From the NCBI GenBank assembly GCA_049242885.1, contig JBMLOQ010000017.1, positions 1 to 19,961 on the forward strand: a DNA stretch of 19,961 nt. The letters are read 5' to 3'. How positions within the stretch are numbered: position 1 is the stretch's first letter; each line of letters begins with the position of its first letter. Of this stretch, positions 8,180 through 15,757 are shown piece after piece. The notes beneath the pieces were generated by a model, which was not told the DNA's origin, made no database searches, and saw only the letters and a list, made by a program, of their open reading frames with translations. Made by a program: the position numbers and the translations under genes. This stretch comes from CAIVPM01 sp049242885 (GTDB lineage Bacteria; Bacteroidota; Bacteroidia; Chitinophagales; Chitinophagaceae).

Positions 8180-9088
8180 ATGTTTGGTGTAACCATTTTG
8201 GGTAATAATTCTGCAATTCCTGCTTTTGATAGGCATCCTACAGCTCAAATAGTTACCATAAACGACCAATTAATTTTAATTGATTGTGGTGAGGGCACTC
8301 AATCTCAAATACAACGATTTAAGATAAAAAGAAGCAAACTAAATTTTATTTTGATTTCACATTTGCATGGTGACCATTACTTTGGTTTAGTTCCACTAAT
8401 ATCTAGCATGGGATTATTAGGTAGAGAGCAAGATTTACATTTGTTTGCTCCAGCTCCGTTACAAAAGATAATTGAATTACAATTACAAGCTGCAAATACT
8501 ATTTTACCTTATACTTTACATTTTCATCCTCTAGAAAATGAAGATGTAATTTTCATAAACCATAAACTTAAAATAAGTTGTTTTAAAACAAAGCATAGAA
8601 TTGACTGTTTTGGATTTAAAATTGAAGAAAATAAACCACCAAGAAAAATTGATAAAGACAAAGTTTTGCAATACGAAATACCTTCATCTTTTTATAACAA
8701 TCTAAAAGAGGGTAAAAATTATATCAATAAAAAAGGAGAAATAATTGAAAATGATTTACTTACGGTTCCAAATACTGCAAACAGAAGTTATGCCTATTGT
8801 GCAGACACAATTTATGATGAGGAACTTATTCCAAAAGTAAACGAGGTACATTTACTTTATCACGAAACCACATATTTAAAAGAATTAGAAACTAAAGCAG
8901 CAGAAAGATTTCATAGCACTACAGTACAAGCTGCAAGTATTGCAAAAAAAGCCAATGCTCGTCAATTAATTATTGGACATTTTAGTAGCAAGTATGAATT
9001 GCTTGATGAATTTTTAGAAGAAACAAAAGCTGTATTCGAGGATGCACACTTAGCATTAGAAGGTATAACTTTTAGAATAATGCAATAA
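8180..9088 (+). CDS. rnz: Ribonuclease Z (tRNA 3'-end endonuclease)
   Basis: This 302-residue metallo-beta-lactamase-fold enzyme cleaves the 3' trailer of tRNA precursors. Metal ligands are visible in the order expected for the family: HLHGDH at 61-66 (H61, H63, D65, H66), H139 in TKHR, D209 in CADT, and H267 in GHFSS. The family block ERFHSTTVQAA is at 242-252, and the N-terminal LGNNSAIP matches the usual LGTGSA-type start. Length is typical of the short bacterial form. The insert around 148-200 (rich in K, E and D) corresponds to the flexible arm that binds the tRNA elbow. The gene is transcribed alone and ends 6 nt from the oppositely oriented ABC exporter gene. Confidence 0.95.
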   Translation: MFGVTILGNNSAIPAFDRHPTAQIVTINDQLILIDCGEGTQSQIQRFKIKRSKLNFILISHLHGDHYFGLVPLISSMGLLGREQDLHLFAPAPLQKIIELQLQAANTILPYTLHFHPLENEDVIFINHKLKISCFKTKHRIDCFGFKIEENKPPRKIDKDKVLQYEIPSSFYNNLKEGKNYINKKGEIIENDLLTVPNTANRSYAYCADTIYDEELIPKVNEVHLLYHETTYLKELETKAAERFHSTTVQAASIAKKANARQLIIGHFSSKYELLDEFLEETKAVFEDAHLALEGITFRIMQ

Positions 9089-9094
9089 AAAAAA

Positions 9095-10924
9095 CTATTT
9101 TAACTCTTGCATATCTACCAAACGCTTATACTTTCCATTTTGTTGCAATAATTGTTCGTGTGTACCACGTTCTACAATTTCACCTTTATCTAACACTACA
9201 ATTTCGTTGGCATAGCGAATAGTGCTTAATCTATGGGCAATAATAATAGTTGTTCGGTTTTGCATCATTCGCTCAATTGCGTCTTGAACCAAGCGTTCAC
9301 TTTCTGTATCTAAAGCACTAGTAGCTTCATCTAAGATTAAAATAGGAGCATTTTTTAATACAGCTCTTGCAATAGTTAAGCGTTGTTTTTGCCCACCACT
9401 AAGTTTCACACCTCCCTCTCCTACAATTGTATCATAACCATTTTCTGAGTTAATGATAAACTCATGTGCATTTGCCACTTTTGCAGCTTCAATGATTTGT
9501 TTATCATCCACATGGGTTAATCCAAACGAAATATTATTGGCAATTGTATCGTTAAACAAAAAAGCATTTTGACTAACAACCGCAATTTTGCCTCTTAAAC
9601 TATCTAGATTTATACTTCTTACATCATTATCATCAATCTTAATTTCCCCTTCGGTAACATCGTAAAATCTACATATTAAATCCACTAAAGTAGATTTTCC
9701 ACTTCCACTTGCACCAACCAATGCTATACTTTTTCCTTTTGAAATTTCTAGATTTATAGAGTTGATAACATTTTTTTCTTCGTACTTAAAGTTAATATTG
9801 TTTAAGGTAATACTTTTATCAAAACTATTAATATCAATTGCATTATTAGCGTTTTTTATAGCAACTGGCTCTTCAATTATTTTAAATACTTTCTCAGCTG
9901 CCACAATTCCTCTTTGCAATGTTGTTGGAAGATTGGCTAAATTTTTTAAAGGCTGAATTAGTTGTGTATATACTACAAGATAGGTGATAAAGCCAGTACC
10001 TGTTAAAGTTGTTTTTCCATTTAAAATTAAGTAACCACCAAAGGTTATTAAAATTATTGCACTTAAAACCCCCAAAGTTTCAGATATTGGAGAAGCCATT
10101 TCTCTTTTACTAAAAAGTTTTTTGCTATTCTCTGTAAAATCGTTGTGTATTTCGCCAAACTTTTTGTTCATTAATTTTTCGGCTGTAAAGCTTTGAATTT
10201 GTTTTATACCAGTTAAACTTTCATTAGTAAAACTTAAAAGTGTAGCTAATTTACTTTGATGATAATATCCTAAAGACTTTAATTTTTTTGTAATTCTATT
10301 AATGATATAACCAGATATTGGTAGAAAAATTAAAGTAAATAATGTAATTGTTGTAGACCAGTAAAATAATAATATAAAGTATGAAATTACTACAAAAGGC
10401 TCCCTCAAAATTATTTGCATACAAGTGGCTAAAGTGTACTCAATTTCTGCTACTTCGTTTGTAATGGTAGTCATAGACTCACCAGTTGTTGTATTGTGAT
10501 GATACTTTAAACTTTGATTTAAATATGCTTTATACAATCTAGCCCTTAAATTAGATAGAAGCTTTAATCTTAATCGTATCAACACTTTGGTTGATTGATA
10601 CTTAAAGATATTACTTACAATCATACAAAAACCAATACAAGAACAAACCAATAATAGTGCATTAAACTTACTGTGCTTTATAGAAATTTCACCAATGTAG
10701 TAATTAAAAATAGTTTTAAAATAGCCTAATGAAAATGAAAAACTAGGCTTTTCCACACTAGCTACAGCCTCATTTGAACTATTAAAAAGCAGCTCTAAAA
10801 TTTGTATTAATATTGGGAAACTAACTAAGCCAAATACAATACTTAAGAAAGTATAAATTAAAAATTCTGGAACAAAATGATGGTAAGGTTTTGCAAAAGG
10901 CAAAAGCTTTTTTAATATTTTCAT
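9095..10924 (-). CDS. MsbA-like ABC exporter (fused membrane and ATPase domains)
   Basis: This 609-residue half-transporter would act as a homodimer in the inner membrane. Residues about 15-345 hold six membrane segments of a type I exporter, with a large loop around 48-85. The ATPase domain starts near 370: Walker A GASGSGKST (404-412), Q-loop Q452, signature LSGGQ (508-512), Walker B ILILDE (528-533), and switch histidine H564. All catalytic residues are intact. In Bacteroidota such proteins are usually called MsbA, the lipid A-core flippase, and adjacency to glycan genes fits lipid or glycolipid export. Sequence alone cannot separate this from a peptide or drug exporter. It lies 62 nt downstream of the GT87-like gene and converges on ribonuclease Z. 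Confidence 0.88.
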   Translation of the reverse strand: MKILKKLLPFAKPYHHFVPEFLIYTFLSIVFGLVSFPILIQILELLFNSSNEAVASVEKPSFSFSLGYFKTIFNYYIGEISIKHSKFNALLLVCSCIGFCMIVSNIFKYQSTKVLIRLRLKLLSNLRARLYKAYLNQSLKYHHNTTTGESMTTITNEVAEIEYTLATCMQIILREPFVVISYFILLFYWSTTITLFTLIFLPISGYIINRITKKLKSLGYYHQSKLATLLSFTNESLTGIKQIQSFTAEKLMNKKFGEIHNDFTENSKKLFSKREMASPISETLGVLSAIILITFGGYLILNGKTTLTGTGFITYLVVYTQLIQPLKNLANLPTTLQRGIVAAEKVFKIIEEPVAIKNANNAIDINSFDKSITLNNINFKYEEKNVINSINLEISKGKSIALVGASGSGKSTLVDLICRFYDVTEGEIKIDDNDVRSINLDSLRGKIAVVSQNAFLFNDTIANNISFGLTHVDDKQIIEAAKVANAHEFIINSENGYDTIVGEGGVKLSGGQKQRLTIARAVLKNAPILILDEATSALDTESERLVQDAIERMMQNRTTIIIAHRLSTIRYANEIVVLDKGEIVERGTHEQLLQQNGKYKRLVDMQELK

Positions 10925-10937
10925 TACAATTAAAATG

Positions 10938-10944
10938 CAAATTA
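10938..10944 (-). promoter_or_regulatory. Possible -7 element before the MsbA-like gene
   Basis: The minus strand carries TAATTTG 13 nt before the ATG, inside the 62-nt gap after the GT87-like gene. It is the same heptamer found before the ribonuclease Z and alkaline phosphatase genes. No clear upstream TTG lies at the expected distance. Confidence 0.25.
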
Positions 10945-10986
10945 ACAGAAATAATGTTGAATGAAAATTGAATATAAAAAGTAATG

Positions 10987-12165
10987 CTAATCTTTACTTA
11001 AGTTGTTACTTCTGAACATAAATAAATCGTACATTATTTTAAACCAAACAAAAATGCAAGCCACTCCTTTTAAAACAAAAGGAATCACAAAATTTGCATT
11101 TAATGATTTAGGGAAAATATCTGTAGGCGATAAAATAGTAAATGCAAAAACCAAAAACAATAAACATTTATCAACTATAGTTTTGGCCGACAAAGCATAC
11201 CAAATAGCTACCCCAGCTGTTGCTATTATAAAAGTTGGCGACTCTGCTTTATGATTAAAAATTACAACCCAAATTAATAAAGATGCAATATATAGAAATT
11301 GAAAATTTTTATTATACAATTGCTTTTTAATGAGTAGAGGTAAAAGATTAATAATTAAACCAACACTTAAAACTATATTTTTTGCAACATCAATATTAAA
11401 CCAAGATTTAAGCCAACCAAAAACAGAGTAACCAAGAGATGCATCTTTATCTGCTTTTAGTAACACAAGCCAGTTATTATATTGCTCTAAAAGCTGAGTT
11501 GGCGACACCATTATTAATGGAATTAAAGCCAAAACAATAGTCCAAAAAACAGTATAGATTGCTACTTTAAACTTATTAGGAAAAAACAAATACATTACCA
11601 ATGCTACCCCACCAAACAGTTTTATATAAATTGTTAGCACAAGGCAAAGTGTTGACCAAAACATTTTTTCTTTTTTTGCCAATATAAAAGCAAGTAAAAT
11701 TAATCCAGTAATTAAAGCATTACTTTGTGTATTTTGAATGCTAGTAAACAATTCAATTAGATTAAAAAGCAGGATAAAGTTTTTTGCCTTGTTACTTATA
11801 AAGTCAATTTTACTAATAGCAAAAAAGAGAATAAAACAATTTAAAAAATTCCAAAAAAACAAGCCAAAAAAATTGGGAAGCAATGCAAAAACTACATACA
11901 AAAAAGCAAAACTTGGTGAATATTTATACAAATCCCATTGCTCATTAGGGTAATGTGTATATAAATTTTGATTATTTAAAAGATGAAAAAAACTATTCTT
12001 AAAAATTATATAATTGTTGAACTCTGTATATAAATGAGCATCACCAGCATAAACTTTTGTACCACCAAAATACAATTGGCAAGTAACGGCTAATGAAATA
12101 ATGAAGCAAATAATGGCCCACGTTTTAATGGAGAATTTTTCTAACAAAGCTTTATTAAAAGTCAT
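10987..12165 (-). CDS. GT87/DUF2029-like integral membrane glycosyltransferase
   Basis: This 392-residue multi-pass protein has about ten hydrophobic segments, the first at 15-33. It resembles the GT-C family GT87 (DUF2029), which uses polyprenyl-phosphate sugars to build mannose-containing or other glycans outside the inner membrane. Matching features are an acidic residue right after the first membrane segment (D42 in YAGDAHLY), the block NLYTHYP...DLYKYSP (68-84), and the cytoplasmic or periplasmic loop YNNWLVLLKADKDASLGYSVFGWL around residues 233-256 in two parts. It lies beside an FkbM methyltransferase gene and upstream of an ABC exporter. Donor and acceptor are unknown. Assignment rests on motif recall, so moderate confidence. 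Confidence 0.68.
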   Translation of the reverse strand: MTFNKALLEKFSIKTWAIICFIISLAVTCQLYFGGTKVYAGDAHLYTEFNNYIIFKNSFFHLLNNQNLYTHYPNEQWDLYKYSPSFAFLYVVFALLPNFFGLFFWNFLNCFILFFAISKIDFISNKAKNFILLFNLIELFTSIQNTQSNALITGLILLAFILAKKEKMFWSTLCLVLTIYIKLFGGVALVMYLFFPNKFKVAIYTVFWTIVLALIPLIMVSPTQLLEQYNNWLVLLKADKDASLGYSVFGWLKSWFNIDVAKNIVLSVGLIINLLPLLIKKQLYNKNFQFLYIASLLIWVVIFNHKAESPTFIIATAGVAIWYALSAKTIVDKCLLFLVFAFTILSPTDIFPKSLNANFVIPFVLKGVACIFVWFKIMYDLFMFRSNNLSKD

Positions 12166-12304
12166 AATTCTACCAAATGTAAAAGATTATTTTGTTTAGA
12201 AAAACGGTTTTCTAATTAAATCAAATTAAACTCAAATAAAAATCATTATCTCATAAGTTGCTTTGAAAATAGTATTGAAGTATATTCGTTAAAATATACG
12301 AAAA
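12166..12304. promoter_or_regulatory. Divergent promoter region with two small dyads
   Basis: These 139 bases separate the GT87-like and FkbM genes. For the minus-strand gene there is an exact TAnnTTTG match, TACATTTG (12181-12174), 8 nt before the ATG. For the plus-strand gene, TTG (12258-12260) is followed after 20 nt by TATATTCG (12281-12288), one mismatch from consensus. Two perfect 7-bp dyads occur: TAGAAAA/TTTTCTA (12197-12203, 12208-12214) at the centre, and GTATATT/AATATAC (12280-12286, 12293-12299), which overlaps the second -7 element. They could be operators or chance in AT-rich DNA. Confidence 0.4.
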
Positions 12305-13048
12305 ATGCCGAGTAGATTTTCTAAATATAAGCATGTAATTGGTTTTTCAAATGCACTAAAACTTTACAGCATTGCCAAAGCTAAGGTTGAAAAACATGTT
12401 AATTTTTCTTTCTTACCCCATCCCATTTATTTTAGAAATAATTACAGCGATTTAGCCATTTTTGAGCAAGTTTTTATAAACAAGGAGTATGATGTAAAAT
12501 TAAATTTTACCCCAAAAAACATTATTGATTTAGGAGCAAATGTTGGATATGCAAGTTTATATTTTAATTATAAATATCCAAATGCCAATATTATTGCCAT
12601 AGAACCAGAAACAAACAACTATAATCAAGCAAAAAAAAATTTAGCACCATACAACAACATAAAATTACTTAATGGAGCAGTTTGGCATAATAATGATGAT
12701 TTGTTTTTAGTTGATAATGGCTTAGGAGAAGCTGGTTTTATGGTAAGTGATAACAAAGGAAACAGCACAATAAAGTCTTACACCATAAACGATTTACAAA
12801 AGCAATTGAATACTTCTGAAATAGATATAATAAAAATCGATATTGAGGGTGCCGAACTAGAGATTTTTGAAAATAATAATGATTGGATAAAGCAATCAAA
12901 AATTATAATTGTAGAAACGCATGATAGATATAGAAAAGGCACTAGTAAGGCTGTATTTAAAGCAATTATTGAACATGATTTTTCTTTAGAGTTGAGTGGA
13001 GAAAACTTAATTTTTACCAATAATAAATTACTAAACGCTCATACTTAA
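12305..13048 (+). CDS. FkbM family SAM-dependent methyltransferase
   Basis: This 247-residue protein carries the FkbM methyltransferase domain, usually an O-methyltransferase acting on sugars of surface glycans or on natural products. SAM-binding motif I is IDLGANVGY (74-82), the acidic residue at the end of strand 2 is E100 in AIEPE, and the family hallmark KIDIEGAE is at 177-184, followed by VETHD (203-207). The first 60 residues (basic, aromatic) form the usual N-terminal lead-in, and there is no signal peptide. The stop is 3 nt before the next methyltransferase ATG, so the two are co-transcribed. Position among glycosyltransferases suggests a glycan substrate. The specific sugar is unknown. 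Confidence 0.88.
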   Translation: MPSRFSKYKHVIGFSNALKLYSIAKAKVEKHVNFSFLPHPIYFRNNYSDLAIFEQVFINKEYDVKLNFTPKNIIDLGANVGYASLYFNYKYPNANIIAIEPETNNYNQAKKNLAPYNNIKLLNGAVWHNNDDLFLVDNGLGEAGFMVSDNKGNSTIKSYTINDLQKQLNTSEIDIIKIDIEGAELEIFENNNDWIKQSKIIIVETHDRYRKGTSKAVFKAIIEHDFSLELSGENLIFTNNKLLNAHT

Positions 13049-13051
13049 AAT

Positions 13052-13810
13052 ATGTATTTACATAACTTAAAAAGATCTTTACAAAAAAGAGTGTTTGGCA
13101 ATGAACTATTGTCTTTCAAGAAACATAAAGCATATTTAAATAACAAAAATGGATTAGAAATTGGAGGAACAAGCAAGATATTTACTGATAATGAAGCTAT
13201 GCCAGTTTATAAAATAGCTAGTAATATAGATGGGTGCAATTTTTCATTAAACACTGTATGGGAGGGTAAAATTGTTAAAGGAAAAACCTACAATTTTCAT
13301 CAATCAAAATCTAATGGCATACAGTTTATTTGTGAAGGAAATGATTTGGGGGAAATTAAAGATGAAAGTTATGATTTTGTACTGTCAAGTCATAGTTTAG
13401 AGCATTTTGCTAATCCTTTAAAAGCTATTTATGAATGGAAAAGGGTTACAAAAAATGAAGGGTTAATAATTATAGTTTTACCTCACCCAAAATTTACATT
13501 CGACAATAAAAGAAAAATTACAACCTTTAAGCATTTGCTATTGGATTACACAAATGAAACTAAAGAAGATGATTTAACACATGTAGAAGAAGTGGTTGAA
13601 ATGCATGATTATGCTATGACACCTGATATTAACACTAAAGAGGATATGAGAAAACGGTCATTAGATAATTATAACAATAGGTGTTTGCATCATCATGTTT
13701 ACAACGAAGACTTAATTAAAGAAATCTCTAGTTTTTTTAATCTTAAATTATTAGCAACAGATTTTGTAAAACCGTTTAATTCAATTTTTTACTTAAAAGT
13801 AATTCACTAA
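13052..13810 (+). CDS. SAM-dependent methyltransferase (Methyltransf_11-like), glycan-associated
   Basis: This 252-residue protein has a class I methyltransferase core that is partly atypical. The first strand region is GLEIGGTS (34-41) rather than the usual DxGxGxG. The post-motif II block YDFVLSSHSLEHFANPL (107-123) is clear, followed by EWKRVTKNEGLIII (128-141). The region TFDNKRKIT (149-157), HLLLDY and a histidine cluster CLHHHVYN (211-218) are features I associate with a methyltransferase subfamily from polysaccharide clusters. It follows the FkbM gene by 3 nt and probably acts on the same product, perhaps at another position. Its stop TAA shares bases with the stop of the oppositely oriented glycosyltransferase gene. 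Substrate unknown; a non-methylating SAM-binding role is possible. Confidence 0.72.
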   Translation: MYLHNLKRSLQKRVFGNELLSFKKHKAYLNNKNGLEIGGTSKIFTDNEAMPVYKIASNIDGCNFSLNTVWEGKIVKGKTYNFHQSKSNGIQFICEGNDLGEIKDESYDFVLSSHSLEHFANPLKAIYEWKRVTKNEGLIIIVLPHPKFTFDNKRKITTFKHLLLDYTNETKEDDLTHVEEVVEMHDYAMTPDINTKEDMRKRSLDNYNNRCLHHHVYNEDLIKEISSFFNLKLLATDFVKPFNSIFYLKVIH

Positions 13811-14715
13811 CCAATTTTTCGGCTCAATTTTCTACATTCATTTAAAAGACTAATTTCATTTTTTCGCCAAAAGACAAAAAGGTCTTTTCTGTTTTTTGTT
13901 AAAAATAGAAGAAGTTTTACTGAAAACTTTTCTTGCCTTAGTGAATACAATGAAAGCAATTCATCTGTAAATTCTTTTATTGAATTGTGCGTACAATTAA
14001 GTAAAATCTTTAACCAAGCAATACGCTCTTTCCAGTCTTCAATTTCCCTTTGCTTTTTGCTTTTACTTAAATAACTACTAGTGTAAGAGTTGGCATGCTG
14101 TCGCCAATAAGTTAAAATTTCATTTGCATAACGTATAGTTCCAACATTTGAGGCCACAAAGGCAAGCCAAATATCATAAGGTGCATTTGCTGGAATTGGA
14201 AAAGCATACTTAACTAATTCCTTTCTAATCATACAAGTATGACCCCAAACACAATTTGAAAATAAAAAAGATTTTGGCAAAGGTTTGTCTATAAAATTAT
14301 ACTGCGTAGTTAGGGTTCTGTTAAGGAGTTGTCCATCCTCTTGCATAAACTGAGAATTACTATACACAAGCATCCCATCATTTATTTTATCAAGTAAAAC
14401 TTCCAGTTTATTTGGCAACCAAATATCATCATGATCGGCAATTGCTATAAATTGTTCATTGCATAATCCAATACATTGTTCAAAATTTTTTATATACCCA
14501 AGATTAGTATCATTAAAATGTAGTTTAAAAAGGGTTGGGTGTGCTTGTGAATATTGTTCTAAAATTAGTTTTGTGCTATCTGTACTAGCATCATCACACA
14601 CAACAATTTCAGCAGGCAATTTAGTTTGATGCAAAATACTTGTAAGCAATTCGGCTAAATATTTTTCTGCATTATAAGTGCAAAGAGCAACTGAAATTTT
14701 AAAGCTAGAGTTCAT
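13807..14715 (-). CDS. Family 2 glycosyltransferase (second of a paralogous pair)
   Basis: This 302-residue GT-A fold enzyme transfers a sugar from a nucleotide donor at the cytoplasmic face. The N-terminus ISVALCTYNAEKYL (7-20) and VVCDDASTDST (38-48) form the nucleotide-binding half, and the metal-binding DxD is D94-H-D96-D in IADHDDIW. The acceptor side has a WGHTCMIRKE block, and YWRQHANSYT resembles the RQHxxN motif of rhamnosyltransferase-like members. There is no signal peptide or clear membrane span. It aligns along its whole length with the upstream gene, so the pair looks like an old duplication. Its ATG overlaps the upstream stop (TAATG), implying translational coupling. Donor sugar unknown. 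Confidence 0.9.
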   Translation of the reverse strand: MNSSFKISVALCTYNAEKYLAELLTSILHQTKLPAEIVVCDDASTDSTKLILEQYSQAHPTLFKLHFNDTNLGYIKNFEQCIGLCNEQFIAIADHDDIWLPNKLEVLLDKINDGMLVYSNSQFMQEDGQLLNRTLTTQYNFIDKPLPKSFLFSNCVWGHTCMIRKELVKYAFPIPANAPYDIWLAFVASNVGTIRYANEILTYWRQHANSYTSSYLSKSKKQREIEDWKERIAWLKILLNCTHNSIKEFTDELLSLYSLRQEKFSVKLLLFLTKNRKDLFVFWRKNEISLLNECRKLSRKIG

Positions 14716-15635
14716 TAAAAATTAGGTTTAAAAAACATCTTAATACAATACAATTTTTTACGAAAAGTTGATTTTTTTTTGCTCACCAAAATTTCATTGA
14801 AATGCTTAAAAAAGAAAACACTTCTCGAAAAACTCCATCTTCTATGAAAATGTGAAATCATTTTATTTAAAATCAACTTTGTAGTTTCATCCTTAATTGG
14901 AGCTTTAGACAAAGTTTTTAATTCAAATAATTTTTTCTCAAACTGAATGTTTACAGCCTCTTTTTGTTTTTTATTTTTTGAATCTCTAGTACCAATGGTA
15001 TTTGTTTCGTGTTGGCGATATTTCACCAAAGTTTTGTCAACAAACTTTATCCCATTATTACCTGCAGCACAAAACCCAATCCATAAATCAAATAAAATAT
15101 GTTCAGGGAATGGTAAAATTTTTTCGACTAAAGTTTTCTTCATTAAAATAGTATGCCCTGGAACAGAATTAGATAATAAAAATGGAGCCCCACTATTGTA
15201 TGTTTTCATATTCATAATGCTAGTAAACGATTTGTTAAGCGAATTACCATTAGCATCTACCAATAAAGAATTTGAGTAAACTGCATCAAAAGTTCCAATT
15301 TCATCAACTAAAATTTCTATTTTGTTTAATTCCCAAATATCATCCTGGTCACAAATTGCTATAAAACTTCCAGTTGCTAAACTAATTGCCTTTTCAAAAG
15401 TTTTGGTTACTCCTAAATTCATATTGTTTTCAAACAATTTTATTTGTGGATATTGTTTTTGCAATTCTTTTACAATACGCACTGTTTTATCTTTTGAGCA
15501 ATCGTCTACAATATTTATCTCAATATTTTTATAGGTTTGATTAATAAGACTTTCAACTTGTTGCAGCAAATACTTTTCGCCATTATATGTTGCCATAGCA
15601 ATTGAAACCAATGAATCGCAATTATTTTTGTGCAT
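14715..15635 (-). CDS. Family 2 glycosyltransferase (first of a paralogous pair)
   Basis: This 306-residue GT2 enzyme is built like its downstream paralogue: SIAMATYNGEKYL (11-23), NIVDDCSKDKT (41-51), DxD at D96-Q-D98-D in CDQDDIW, a PGHTILMKK block, and KYRQHETNT. Both proteins have basic, phenylalanine-rich C-termini that could touch the membrane. Probable task: sequential addition of two sugars to a lipid-linked glycan together with the second enzyme. The start ATG at 15635 leaves a 122-nt divergent gap to the ABC exporter gene. The stop TAA shares its last base with the start of the downstream gene. The donor cannot be read from sequence, though rhamnosyl- or related transferases are the closest recalled relatives. 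Confidence 0.9.
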   Translation of the reverse strand: MHKNNCDSLVSIAMATYNGEKYLLQQVESLINQTYKNIEINIVDDCSKDKTVRIVKELQKQYPQIKLFENNMNLGVTKTFEKAISLATGSFIAICDQDDIWELNKIEILVDEIGTFDAVYSNSLLVDANGNSLNKSFTSIMNMKTYNSGAPFLLSNSVPGHTILMKKTLVEKILPFPEHILFDLWIGFCAAGNNGIKFVDKTLVKYRQHETNTIGTRDSKNKKQKEAVNIQFEKKLFELKTLSKAPIKDETTKLILNKMISHFHRRWSFSRSVFFFKHFNEILVSKKKSTFRKKLYCIKMFFKPNF

Positions 15636-15757
15636 AAATTAATAGGAAGTGCAAGATTATGGAATTATTGAAATTAATAACAGCTTAAGTGATTATTTAG
15701 ATTTTATTTGCAACATTAAAAGATAGTTACAAACTATAAAAGATTTTAAATTTTATC
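15636..15757. promoter_or_regulatory. Divergent intergenic region with a small hairpin
   Basis: These 122 AT-rich bases separate the glycosyltransferase and ABC exporter starts. A 6-bp dyad ATAGTT/AACTAT (15723-15728, 15732-15737; 3-nt loop) lies 20 nt before the exporter ATG. On the minus strand, TAATCTTG, one mismatch from TAnnTTTG, precedes the glycosyltransferase start. Neither promoter is clear. Confidence 0.25.

Noticed and set aside
8061..8216. A 52-codon N-terminal extension of the enoyl-CoA hydratase, starting at 8216.
   Set aside because: It is not family-like, is low in complexity (K, Y, T), overlaps the ribonuclease Z start, and ATG 8060 gives the standard family N-terminus and length.
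14947..15279. A 110-codon open frame antisense to the first glycosyltransferase.
   Set aside because: It is a shadow of a clear GT2 gene. It has no domain and no leader features.
10987..15635. The glycan cluster considered as a defence island or a novel mobile system.
   Set aside because: All genes have clear glycosyltransferase or methyltransferase signatures. There is no nuclease, reverse transcriptase, recombinase, tRNA edge or direct-repeat boundary.
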